A DNA stretch of 64,000 nt from Chryseobacterium phocaeense (GTDB taxonomy: Bacteria; Bacteroidota; Bacteroidia; Flavobacteriales; Weeksellaceae). Position 1 is the stretch's first letter. Every line of letters begins with the position of its first letter. Shown here in pieces: positions 51,940 through 60,809 of the stretch. The stretch spans positions 1,550,001 through 1,614,000 of the forward strand of contig NZ_LT827015.1 in the NCBI RefSeq assembly GCF_900169075.1. Reading direction: 5' to 3'. The notes under the pieces are model-generated. The model was not told the DNA's origin and searched no databases. It worked only from the letters and a program-made list of their open reading frames with translations. A program made the translations under genes and the position numbers.

Positions 51940-53328
51940 ATGAAAATTTTAGAAAATGTAATTGCCAACAAGAACCTGTTGTTTACAGATGCTTCCAGCG
52001 GTGCCACCACGCCCGTTGGAACGCTGTACCGGTCTTTAGGCCTCAATCCTGTAGAAAAAGGATTGATCTTTTTGTACAATGACAACCAGCTGCCCAGTGT
52101 TGAGGTTCTTCTCAATTTCTATGGAACAGCGCATGCCATTGCCGTTCTGGGACAGAAGCTGCATCCTGAATTCAAAGAACGCCTGGAAGCAGAATACCGT
52201 CCGAAGTATATCTTTGACCCTTCAAGAGAAGAAGTTCAGGGATATGAACTGAAGGAATTCTCGGAAACAGTGAAGATCTTTGCTAAAAAAGATTATCAGC
52301 CGGAGGTGGTTATTCATCCCGAAATCAAGATCCTGCTGAGCACTTCCGGAACCACCGGAGTTCCGAAACTGGTTAAGCTTTCAGATGAAAACCTTTATCA
52401 GAACGCCATCAGCATCCTCCAGTACATGCCGATCCAGGGAACAGACGTAGTCCCACTTAACGTACCGATTAATTTCGTGTACGGTTTTTCAATTTTTACC
52501 ACCAACTGTATGCGGGCGGGAAGAATAGTATGCACGGACAAGGACATCATGCAGAAAGCTTTCTGGGACGAAATGGAAGAGTATGGCTACAGCACGCTTG
52601 GCGGTGTGCCTTACCTGTATGAAAACCTGAACAGAATCGGGTTCTTCAGAAAAGACAGCGCCAGCCTGAGATATATGACCCATACAGGAGGCGTGATCAA
52701 TGCTGAATTAAGAAAAACCATCTTCAATTACTGCCATGAGTTTGAGAAACAGTTCTTCGCCCAGTACGGACAGACTGAGGCAGGCGGAAGAATGGCCTAT
52801 CTTACCACGGACGGGCTTCTTGAAGAAGAAACTTCTATCGGAACTCCTGTATATGGAGGTAGTTTTGAAATTGATTCTGAAACTGATGAACTCCTTTTCT
52901 TACATTCCAGCATCAGTGGCGGCTATGCCAATAAACTGGAAGATCTGGCTAACTATGAGCAGTCTAAGCTTCTTCGTACCGGGGATACGGCCAGAAGAGG
53001 TCAGAACGGACTGTACTACATTACAGGCAGAATCAAGAGGATTATGAAGCTTTTCGGGATCCGTCTTAACCTGGATGAGGTAGAATTTATCCTTAAAAAT
53101 GAGCTGGAAGGAAATACATTTGTCTGTCTGAATGCCAATGACAAAAAAATCATTGTGTTGTATGACAATAAAGATATTGATCCCCAGATCATTACGGAAA
53201 CCATCAAGAATAAGCTGCGCATCAACCCGCAATACGTACGCACAGAGCACATAGAATCATTCCCATTATCACAAAACGGCAAAATCAATTACCCACTGCT
53301 ACAAAACTTACAGCATGAAAATATTTAA
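51940..53328 (+). CDS. AMP-dependent acyl adenylating enzyme (ACP-loading)
   Basis: 462 residues of the ANL superfamily. Core motifs A3 LLSTSGTTGVPKL near 127-139, A5 YGQTEAGG near 274-281, A7 RTGDTARRGQNGLYYI near 345-360, A8 GRIKRIMKLFGIRLN and the A10 catalytic lysine in SQNGKINYP. It would activate a carboxylic acid and load it on the adjacent ACP. A fumaryl or fatty-acyl building block would fit chryseochelin-type products, as an inference. The 3' end overlaps the TonB receptor gene by 14 bases. Confidence 0.9.
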   Translation: MKILENVIANKNLLFTDASSGATTPVGTLYRSLGLNPVEKGLIFLYNDNQLPSVEVLLNFYGTAHAIAVLGQKLHPEFKERLEAEYRPKYIFDPSREEVQGYELKEFSETVKIFAKKDYQPEVVIHPEIKILLSTSGTTGVPKLVKLSDENLYQNAISILQYMPIQGTDVVPLNVPINFVYGFSIFTTNCMRAGRIVCTDKDIMQKAFWDEMEEYGYSTLGGVPYLYENLNRIGFFRKDSASLRYMTHTGGVINAELRKTIFNYCHEFEKQFFAQYGQTEAGGRMAYLTTDGLLEEETSIGTPVYGGSFEIDSETDELLFLHSSISGGYANKLEDLANYEQSKLLRTGDTARRGQNGLYYITGRIKRIMKLFGIRLNLDEVEFILKNELEGNTFVCLNANDKKIIVLYDNKDIDPQIITETIKNKLRINPQYVRTEHIESFPLSQNGKINYPLLQNLQHENI

Positions 53329-55756
53329 AACCCCTATATTACTTTTATTTCTTATCGGTCTTCCAATGGTTGTTTCTGCGCAGCAGAGTGAACGCGTTAA
53401 CGGAAAGATTATGCTGTCTGAAAAAGTGCCTGTGAAGAACGCACTTTTAAGATTAGTCAATACACCGTATCAGGCCAAGACCAACAATTCAGGAGAATAT
53501 CACTTTGATAATGTGCCGCCGGGAGAATATACGCTTCAGGTGGTTTTGAATGATATTGAATTAATGCGGGAGCAGATCCGCATTGAAAAAGATGTCTTTG
53601 AAATTCCCGCAATCTATACTTCTTCAGTAGAAAACAACGTCATCGAAGGAATTACGGTATATGCCTTCAGCAGAAACAAATTTCTGGATAAGGACAGTAC
53701 TTCCATCGCTAAAATGCCGTTGAAAAACATAGAAAACCCTCAGTTCTACACAAGTATCAACCAGCAGATCCTGAAAGAGCAGCTTATTTATGATGTTTCG
53801 GATGCGGTAAAAAACGCTCCGGGAATTGTAAAAATGCAGGGAAGCGCGGGTAGAGCAGGAGACGGAAGTTTCTATTATAACTTAAGAGGATTTCCTACCA
53901 GAATTTCCATGGTAGACGGAGTTCCAGCTACTACGAATTCTGAAATTGACCCTGCTGATATCGAACGTATCGATGTGATTAAAGGACCTTCCGGAACTCT
54001 GTACGGAGGTACGGTGAACTCTTTCGGAGGATTAATCAATGTAACGACCAAAAAACCGAAAGATTATTTCGGAGGGGAGGCTTCATACCTTTTGGGAAGC
54101 TATAACCTGAACCGTGTGACAGCTGATGTTTATGGCCCGATCACGGATTCAAGAAAAACATTGTTCCGTTTGAATGCTGCCTATCAGTATCAGAACGGGT
54201 TCAGGGATTCTGAGTTCAGAAAATCTATGTTTGTGGCTCCTACATTCAGCTATCAGGTGAATGACCGATTAAAGTTCAATCTTGGGGCACAGATTTATAC
54301 CTATGAGGGAACGAACACTCCGATCATCTTCCTGCCAAGAACAAGACCGTTCATCGCAACAACCCCTGATCAGCTTGGGTATGACTGGAAAAAATCTTAT
54401 TCCAATAATGACATGAGTTTAAAGGCTCCTTCCATCAATGTAAAAGCTGAGGTGAATTACAAAATTTCAGATCAGTGGACTTCACAGACTTTACTCTCGA
54501 GAAATTACAGAAAAACGGAAGGATTGTACCAGTATCAGTTCATGAGAGGTGCTACTGATAATCTTTTAGAGCGTAATGTACAGTGGCAGAATGGCGAAGG
54601 AGCCTCTACCAGCTTTCAGCAGAATTTTAACGGGGAATTCAAAATAGGAAGCATTAAAAATAAAGTGCTTATCGGGTTAGATTATTTAAACCAGTCTTTG
54701 AATAATAACCTTTCTCCGATTGTTGTATTCGATTACATTGACCCTAGAAATCCTACTGCGCCAATAGCAGCCCCGGTAACAGGTACATATGGCAATATAT
54801 CCAGAGATCTGGCATTACAGAAAATTCAAAGTTCTACAGCACCTTTGGTGAGAAATACAGCATCAAGCAATATGTATGGTGCGTATGTTTCTGACGCGGT
54901 ATATATTACGGACCGTTTGGTTGCTTTGCTAAGTTTACGTTTTGACCATTATGAAAGCAAAGGACAGCTGGATCTGAATACAAATATCAATACAGGCACA
55001 TTCAATCAGAATGCACTGTCTCCGAAATTAGGTTTATCTTATCAGATCATCAAAGAGCATTTGTCAGCCTATGCCAACTATATGAATGGTTTCAGCAATG
55101 TAGTTCCTGTTGCGCAGCCACTTGCAGATTATAGCGGAGATTTCAAACCGCAGAGATCCAATCAGTGGGAAGCAGGATTCAAAGGAAATCTTTGGAGAAA
55201 CAGAGTGAATTTTACCGTAGGATATTATGATATTCTGGTTGACAATATGTTAAGAGTAGAACCAATAACCCGTGACGGAAAGAACTACAATGTGACGATC
55301 CAGGATGGAGAGCAGAGAAGTAAAGGTTTCGAAATTGAAACGACGATGAACCCGATCCAGGGTCTGAACATTATCGCTGGATATTCTCATAACGACAGTA
55401 AGTTTGTAAGAGCTGCCGCCAACGTAGAAGGCCGTCGTCCATCGTCTTCAGGTCCTGCCAATGTATTCAATTCATGGGTGAGCTACATACTGCCGATCAA
55501 AGGACTTTCGGGTCTTGGTTTAGGCTTTGGGGTGAACCGTGTGGGTGAGCAGATTACTGTAGATAATACAACTACCGGACAGTTTACTTTCCCGGCATAT
55601 ACTTTAGTGAATGCTGCTGTGTCACTTGAAAAAGAAAGATACAGATTAGGATTTAAAATGAATAATTTAGGAAATACCCAGTATTTTGCAGGGCAGGGTG
55701 TAATAGTTGCCCAAATGCCTCGTAACTTTGTGGCAGAGGTTACGCTTAAATTTTAA
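53315..55756 (+). CDS. TonB-dependent siderophore receptor
   Basis: 813 residues. Sec signal peptide (1-22, ending VSAQQ), a carboxypeptidase-like regulatory domain (about 25-105, VNGKIMLSEKVPVKNALLRL), TonB plug (about 140-255, DVSDAVKNAPGIVKMQGSAGRAGDGSFYYNLRGFPTRISMVDGVP) and a beta barrel ending in a terminal Phe (AEVTLKF). It takes up the ferric siderophore across the outer membrane. The gene overlaps the adenylating enzyme by 14 bases and is followed 1 base later by the PepSY gene, firmly joining uptake to biosynthesis. Confidence 0.94.
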   Translation: MKIFKTPILLLFLIGLPMVVSAQQSERVNGKIMLSEKVPVKNALLRLVNTPYQAKTNNSGEYHFDNVPPGEYTLQVVLNDIELMREQIRIEKDVFEIPAIYTSSVENNVIEGITVYAFSRNKFLDKDSTSIAKMPLKNIENPQFYTSINQQILKEQLIYDVSDAVKNAPGIVKMQGSAGRAGDGSFYYNLRGFPTRISMVDGVPATTNSEIDPADIERIDVIKGPSGTLYGGTVNSFGGLINVTTKKPKDYFGGEASYLLGSYNLNRVTADVYGPITDSRKTLFRLNAAYQYQNGFRDSEFRKSMFVAPTFSYQVNDRLKFNLGAQIYTYEGTNTPIIFLPRTRPFIATTPDQLGYDWKKSYSNNDMSLKAPSINVKAEVNYKISDQWTSQTLLSRNYRKTEGLYQYQFMRGATDNLLERNVQWQNGEGASTSFQQNFNGEFKIGSIKNKVLIGLDYLNQSLNNNLSPIVVFDYIDPRNPTAPIAAPVTGTYGNISRDLALQKIQSSTAPLVRNTASSNMYGAYVSDAVYITDRLVALLSLRFDHYESKGQLDLNTNINTGTFNQNALSPKLGLSYQIIKEHLSAYANYMNGFSNVVPVAQPLADYSGDFKPQRSNQWEAGFKGNLWRNRVNFTVGYYDILVDNMLRVEPITRDGKNYNVTIQDGEQRSKGFEIETTMNPIQGLNIIAGYSHNDSKFVRAAANVEGRRPSSSGPANVFNSWVSYILPIKGLSGLGLGFGVNRVGEQITVDNTTTGQFTFPAYTLVNAAVSLEKERYRLGFKMNNLGNTQYFAGQGVIVAQMPRNFVAEVTLKF

Positions 55757-55757
55757 T

Positions 55758-56927
55758 ATGAATTCTATACTGAGAAAGACAGCATATCAGTTACATCTAT
55801 GGCTCGGACTAACGTCCGGGCTTATAGTTGTAATAATGGCAGCAACAGGATGTATTCTGGCATTTGAAAAAGAGCTGAAACATGCCATACACCCTGAAAA
55901 ATATTTTGTTAAAACCGTTAAAAAAGAAAAACTGCCTTTTTCAGTTCTTAAGTTAAAAGCTGAACAGGCCTTACCGGACAGCCTGAAAGTAAGCAGGGTA
56001 GAAATATCCTCCGATCCTTCAAGAAGCTATGCGTTCCGTTCTTTGAAAATGAATGAGGAAGCGTTGACCTATTGGGGAACTTACATCCATTATTACAGGG
56101 TATATGTAGATCCTTATACCGGAAAAATCCTTGAAGTGGAAAATGCAAAAAATGATTTTTTTGAGATCGTAATGGATCTTCACCGGAGGCTTTTACTCGG
56201 TGAAAAAATCGGCAAAACCATCACCGGATATTCAACTTTGATATTAGTGGTTATGTTGGTTTCCGGACTGCTGATCTGGTATCCCCGCAAAATGAACAAA
56301 AATGCACTGAAAGGCATGTTTCTGATCAAAACATCAGCAAAATGGAAAAGAATCAATTATGATATGCACAATGTCCTGGGATTTTATGCGGTTATTCCTC
56401 TACTTCTGATTACATTTTCTGCATTGATCTGGAATTTTGAAGGCTTTGACAAATGGGTGAAAAAAACACTCAACGGAAAAGCAAAAACCGAACAGAAAGC
56501 CAAAAGTATCGTACCTGCCGAAAAGTTATCAGATGCAAAGAACATTCTGGATATGGTTGGAAACAGAGTGGAGAAAAGCCTGGCAGATAAAGAATCAGCA
56601 CTTATCACCTTTCCAAAAAAGGAAGAAGGAACCTATTACGCTGAAGTAACCTACGGAAACAAACAGTATCAGAACGAACAGTTCAATTTTGATCAGTATT
56701 CGGGAAAGATATTAAAACATCAAAACTATACAGACAAAAATATCGGATATGGAAGTGCATTAAGAGCAAGGAATTATGATCTCCACATGGGAAGTATCTT
56801 TGGATTGACGGGCAGAATCCTGTATCTTTTTGCCGGCATAATTGCAGCATCACTTCCTGTTACAGGATTTATTATTTATCTGAACCGGAAAAAGAAGAAA
56901 CCCAAGAAAAAGAAAGTGAAAGTATAG
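55758..56927 (+). CDS. PepSY-associated TM helix protein, probable siderophore reductase
   Basis: 389 residues from the ATG at 55758; the longer frame to 55707 overlaps the receptor. Four membrane helices (LHLWLGLTSGLIVVIMAATGCILAF, TGYSTLILVVMLVSGLLIWYP, HNVLGFYAVIPLLLITFSALIW, GRILYLFAGIIAASLPVTGFIIYL) carry conserved His residues (LHLWLGL, DLHRRLLLG, DMHNVLG, DLHMGS) that ligate haem in relatives. FoxB-like proteins of this family reduce ferric siderophores at the inner membrane. Last gene of the operon. Confidence 0.88.
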   Translation: MNSILRKTAYQLHLWLGLTSGLIVVIMAATGCILAFEKELKHAIHPEKYFVKTVKKEKLPFSVLKLKAEQALPDSLKVSRVEISSDPSRSYAFRSLKMNEEALTYWGTYIHYYRVYVDPYTGKILEVENAKNDFFEIVMDLHRRLLLGEKIGKTITGYSTLILVVMLVSGLLIWYPRKMNKNALKGMFLIKTSAKWKRINYDMHNVLGFYAVIPLLLITFSALIWNFEGFDKWVKKTLNGKAKTEQKAKSIVPAEKLSDAKNILDMVGNRVEKSLADKESALITFPKKEEGTYYAEVTYGNKQYQNEQFNFDQYSGKILKHQNYTDKNIGYGSALRARNYDLHMGSIFGLTGRILYLFAGIIAASLPVTGFIIYLNRKKKKPKKKKVKV

Positions 56928-56954
56928 AATTAAAAAAACAAAAATAATTTAGAT

Positions 56955-56985
56955 AAGTGTAGGGTAATTCGTTGCACTTTTTTTA
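56955..56985 (+). terminator. Weak terminator after the siderophore operon
   Basis: AAGTG (56955-56959) pairs with CACTT (56975-56979), followed by a run of T. Confidence 0.5.
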
Positions 56986-57110
56986 TTTCCCCATAGATTT
57001 TGGTGATTTCACAGATTAAAATTCGTGTGATCTGTGTCCTCTGTGGGAAAATATAATATAAATAATGTTGAAAAAACGCAAAGGCGCTAAATTTCACATA
57101 CTTCATGCTA

Positions 57111-57232
57111 TTAAGGCGCAAGGATTTTATCTCCGATAAAATGGTATATGGCAGCCATTGTAGGAACGAAGTAATCTCGTTTTATTCTAATTCCATCCTT
57201 GCCGGAAATCTTTGATTTCCTTGCGCCCTTAA
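57111..57232. repeat. MITE-like element with outer inverted repeat and two inner hairpins
   Basis: Outer arms TTAAGGCGCAAGG (57111-57123) and its complement (57219-57232, one extra C). Next to each arm lies a short hairpin: ATTTTATC-TCC-GATAAAAT (57124-57142) and GGAAATC-TTT-GATTTCC (57204-57220). A third CCTTGCGCC lies at about 57251-57259. Confidence 0.65.
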
Positions 57233-57360
57233 AACAGCCTCATATTAAAAACCTTGCGCCATTGCATTTTCCAACAAAATCTTACCCCCTCAAATTCCCA
57301 AACCTTCTAATTCTTTTTCAGCATGAAAAAATCCGCTCCATCTGCAAAATCCGCGAGAGA

Positions 57361-58851
57361 TTACATCAAAAGCTGTTTCACATTCTCAGCAAAAATCCCC
57401 ACACCTTTCTCCATTTCTTCCTTATTGAAATTCCCAAATCCCAATCTCATCGCCGTAAGCTCCTTCGTCTGATAAAGCAGCGTTTTCGGAATAAAAAGAT
57501 TGTCTCTGGAACAATTCCTGCTAAGCTGCATCAGGTTAATCGGGACATTCCATTCCAGCCAGAAAGCAAGACCTCCCGATGGTTTCTGAAACTTCACAAG
57601 CTTTTCCAGGTGCCCTTCAAGGAGCTCTGCAAAATAATCACGTCTTTCCTGATACACTTTCAGCGACTTTTTCAGATAGCGGTTGATTTCACCTTCCTCA
57701 ATCATTTCTCCCAAAGCCCTTTCCATCAGAATATCGCCCTGCCGGTCTATAATTCCGAGGTATTTCCTCATTTCTGCCATCAGATTTTCGGGGGCCACAA
57801 TAAAACCCGTCCTGAAGCCCGGAGCCAGTGATTTACCAAAAGACCCGATATAAATTACCATTCCATGGGTATCTGCGCTTGCTAAAGGGAGGATAGGACT
57901 TTTATCATAGTGAAATTCATAATCGTAATCATCTTCAAGGATTATAAAACCGTATTCATGGGCAAGATCCAGCAGTTCGAGCCTTCTCTGGGCGCTTAAT
58001 GCCACGGTAGTAGGATAGTGGTGATGCGGGGTAAGGTACAGCATCCTTATTTTTTGTTTCTTACAGATTTCCCGGACGTTTTCTACAATAATTCCCTCTT
58101 CGTCTATAGGGAGAGACACAATATCTACGCCTGCTTTCTGAAAGATCATATTAACGGAAAAATAGCTTAATGCTCCCACCAATACAGTATCTCCTTCAGA
58201 AAGAAGAATCTCGGAAACAATATAAATACTCATCTCCGTACTTCTTGTAATAAGCAAATTGTTCTTTGAAATAGGCAATCCTCGGGAAAGATTAAGATAA
58301 CGGGAAAGATGTTCCTTAAAAAATTCACTTCCGTCATGATTATAGTGGCCCAGCATTTTCTGGTTGGATTTCCGTTTAAGAATAGAGCTGTAAAACCTGG
58401 AATGCTGGCCGATTTGCGTCAACCTGATGTCCGGAACTCCGTCATTGAAAATATATTCACAGTCTGAATGTTCAAAAGGGTTGTCTAAAATATTTGAGGT
58501 TTTAAAAGGAAAACCCGTGGTTATAGGATAATTCTGCAGGCTGTTCTTTTCAAAATCCTTCACCTGGACAGGCTTCTTCTGATTTTCTCCGATGATAAAA
58601 GTTCCTTTATTCGGAAGACTTTCTACCCAGCCCTGTGCCGATAACTCATCATATACTGCAACGGCAGTATTCCGGTGGATATCCAGGACTTCACTGAACA
58701 TTCTGGTTCCGGGAAGCTTGGTCCCGTACGGCAGAAAACCTCTTTGAATAGCATTGATGAGCTGGTTCGCAATCTGCATATAGATTGATGTCTCTGAATT
58801 TCTGTCAATTTCGATAAAACTTTGATAAGGAATCTTAACCGGACTATCCAT
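57361..58851 (-). CDS. MocR/PdxR-type GntR regulator with aminotransferase domain (2)
   Basis: 496 residues: GntR winged helix (about 12-80, LPYGTKLPGTRMFSEVLDIHRNTAVAVYDEL) and fold-type I aminotransferase domain (about 115-495) with ILEDDYDYEFHYDKSPILP and the PLP lysine in GSFGKSLAPGFRTGF. It is divergent from the biotin operon (145 bases between starts), so control of that operon is possible; biotin enzymes BioF and BioA are themselves PLP-dependent. Similar in layout to the MocR at 10792. Confidence 0.92.
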   Translation of the reverse strand: MDSPVKIPYQSFIEIDRNSETSIYMQIANQLINAIQRGFLPYGTKLPGTRMFSEVLDIHRNTAVAVYDELSAQGWVESLPNKGTFIIGENQKKPVQVKDFEKNSLQNYPITTGFPFKTSNILDNPFEHSDCEYIFNDGVPDIRLTQIGQHSRFYSSILKRKSNQKMLGHYNHDGSEFFKEHLSRYLNLSRGLPISKNNLLITRSTEMSIYIVSEILLSEGDTVLVGALSYFSVNMIFQKAGVDIVSLPIDEEGIIVENVREICKKQKIRMLYLTPHHHYPTTVALSAQRRLELLDLAHEYGFIILEDDYDYEFHYDKSPILPLASADTHGMVIYIGSFGKSLAPGFRTGFIVAPENLMAEMRKYLGIIDRQGDILMERALGEMIEEGEINRYLKKSLKVYQERRDYFAELLEGHLEKLVKFQKPSGGLAFWLEWNVPINLMQLSRNCSRDNLFIPKTLLYQTKELTAMRLGFGNFNKEEMEKGVGIFAENVKQLLM

Positions 58852-58996
58852 AATATTAAAACTGGCACCTTTTAATGGTCCGGAAAGATACTACTTTTGA
58901 ACGGAATAAAATTAAAGGGACGGATTCGGGTGTGATTATTCAAGTTCATTATCAGATAAGATCCAAACCCCAACCCAATCAAAAATCGATAAATCT

Positions 58997-59620
58997 ATGG
59001 AATTTGATCAATTGCTTGAAAAGATTGTAAAAGACGGACAGACCCATGCGAAATGGCTGAATACCCTTTCCTTTATGGAAAATGCAGGCGCCAGAAAGAT
59101 CTCTAAATGTGAGCATCCCGTTTCCGTTACCCTGATCCAGCTGAAACATGCTGCCGAAGAACACCGCCACGCATATTATCTGAAAAAACAGATCGGAAAA
59201 ATAGACCCTGAATTATGCAAAACGTATAAAGCTGAAGAACTTCTGGCTCCGGTGGCCACCAGACAGTATCTCCACTCCCTGGATGTGAAAGCATGCCGGT
59301 ATCTTCAGACGGTTTTCAATTTAAGTCAGGAAGAATTGAAATATGCCGCTTATCTTTTTGTGACCTATGCCATTGAGGTTCGTGCGGATGAGCTGTATCC
59401 GGTCTATCAGGATATTCTAACCAGAGAATCTTCAAAAATTATGGTAAAATCCATTATTCTGGAAGAAGAAGGGCACCTTGAAGAAATGATCCATCAGCTC
59501 AATGAATTTTCTCCTGAATGGAAACAGCACGCTGAACATATTCTGATGATAGAAAAAGAACTGCACGATCAGTGGATCAATGCTATTGCAAAGGATGTAG
59601 CGCCGTTGGATTATGCTTAA
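58997..59620 (+). CDS. Ferritin-like di-iron protein of the biotin operon
   Basis: 207 mostly helical residues with no recognised name. The candidate metal ligands follow the four-helix di-iron pattern: E28, E55-x-x-H58 (EEHRH), E127 (AIEVRADE) and E157-x-x-H160 (EEEGH). That is the E, ExxH, E, ExxH order of ferritin-like oxygenases and also resembles haem-oxygenase-like di-iron enzymes. No signal peptide. The stop overlaps the bioF start by 8 bases, so translation is coupled. Its place argues for a role in biotin precursor supply; this is inference. Confidence 0.75.
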   Translation: MEFDQLLEKIVKDGQTHAKWLNTLSFMENAGARKISKCEHPVSVTLIQLKHAAEEHRHAYYLKKQIGKIDPELCKTYKAEELLAPVATRQYLHSLDVKACRYLQTVFNLSQEELKYAAYLFVTYAIEVRADELYPVYQDILTRESSKIMVKSIILEEEGHLEEMIHQLNEFSPEWKQHAEHILMIEKELHDQWINAIAKDVAPLDYA

Positions 59621-60713
59621 AAGATTTCAGGAAGCGCTTGATCAAAGAAAAGAAACCGGAATATTAAGAACTTTAAAACCTGAACTAACTGGTGTTGATT
59701 TCTTTTCCAACGACTATCTTGGTTTGGCAAGGAATGAAGAATTTCAGTTCAGACTGTTGCAGTTGGTTCAGGAAAACCCGAAACTGCTTACAGGAAGCTC
59801 CGGTTCAAGGTTAATCAGTGGAAACAGCAATACGGTGACTGAAGTAGAAAACTATATTGCCGCACAGCATCATTATTCTGAAGCACTTCTTTTTTATTCC
59901 GGATACAATGCCAATCTTGCCTTGTTTTCAGCTTTGCCGGACCGTCATGATGTGATTATCGTAGATGAAAAGATCCACCGCTCGGTTCATGATGCTTGTA
60001 AGATGTCTTATGCAAAAAAAATAAAATTCAGACATAATGATCCGGAAGATCTGGAACGTATCTTAAAAACACAGACGGCTACATGTTATATCGCCATAGA
60101 AAGTCTGTATTCAATGGATGGAGACCTGACACCGATTCTTGATATTGCAGCCTTAGCAAAGAAATACAATGCCGCGCTGATTGTGGATGAAGCTCACGCT
60201 TTTGGAGTTTTCGGATATGGATTGATTGAAAAATATCAGTTGCAGCATCATGTTTTCGCAGCGGTAATAACCTATGGTAAGGCTTTAGGCGTGCATGGAG
60301 CAGCAATCCTTTGTAATGAAACCGTAAAATCATACCTGGTGAATTTTGCTTCTCCGTTTATCTATACCACATCTGCCCAGGATTTCCTGTGGCTGAGTAT
60401 CAAAACCGGCTATGAATTTATAAAACAAAGACCTGAATTAGAGAATAAACTTTCTCAAAACATAAAAATATTCAGAAATCAAAACATAGAAACACCTTCA
60501 TCTGAAATAAGCCCAATACAAGCTATAATAATCCCCGACAATCATCAGCTGAAAGCCCTACAGGAAACGTTATCTGCCAAAAAAATTTTGACCTATGCAG
60601 TCTACAGTCCTGCTGTAAAAGCCGGAACTGAAAGACTCAGGATATGCCTTCACAGTTTCAATACGGAGGGAGAGATTGTTGAAATGGCGGGGATTATCAG
60701 GGGATTTTTTTGA
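59613..60713 (+). CDS. bioF: 8-amino-7-oxononanoate synthase
   Basis: 366 residues, near the usual 380. PLP-dependent alpha-oxoamine synthase that condenses pimeloyl-ACP/CoA with alanine. FFSNDYLGLARNEEF at the start, DEKIHRSVHDACKMS, DEAHAFGVFGYG (PLP-N1 Asp) and the Schiff-base lysine K223 in TYGKALGVHGA are all present. It overlaps the upstream di-iron protein gene by 8 bases and is followed by an octamer repeat and bioD. Confidence 0.94.
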   Translation: MLKRFQEALDQRKETGILRTLKPELTGVDFFSNDYLGLARNEEFQFRLLQLVQENPKLLTGSSGSRLISGNSNTVTEVENYIAAQHHYSEALLFYSGYNANLALFSALPDRHDVIIVDEKIHRSVHDACKMSYAKKIKFRHNDPEDLERILKTQTATCYIAIESLYSMDGDLTPILDIAALAKKYNAALIVDEAHAFGVFGYGLIEKYQLQHHVFAAVITYGKALGVHGAAILCNETVKSYLVNFASPFIYTTSAQDFLWLSIKTGYEFIKQRPELENKLSQNIKIFRNQNIETPSSEISPIQAIIIPDNHQLKALQETLSAKKILTYAVYSPAVKAGTERLRICLHSFNTEGEIVEMAGIIRGFF

Positions 60714-60753
60714 AGGCTAAAAGGCTAAAATGCAAAAGGGCGAAAGGGCTAAG
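60714..60753. repeat. Degenerate octamer array inside the biotin operon
   Basis: Five 8-base units, the first two identical (AGGCTAAA), between bioF and bioD. The other units are variants such as GGGCGAAA. Confidence 0.7.
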
Positions 60754-60809
60754 GAAGCAGAGAAGGCAGATAAGCTGATTTGCTTTTTTCACAAAACATA
60801 TAACTTAAA

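Larger units (their letters stand above)
56928..57360. other. Gene-free region with dispersed palindromic elements
   Basis: 433 bases without a gene. It holds a weak terminator (56955-56985), an ACAGATT/GTGTGATCTGTG stretch (57009-57055), a MITE-like double hairpin (57111-57232), and an ATCCGCTCCATCTGC-like stretch (57331-57360) that relates to the repeat at 10625. Confidence 0.55.
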
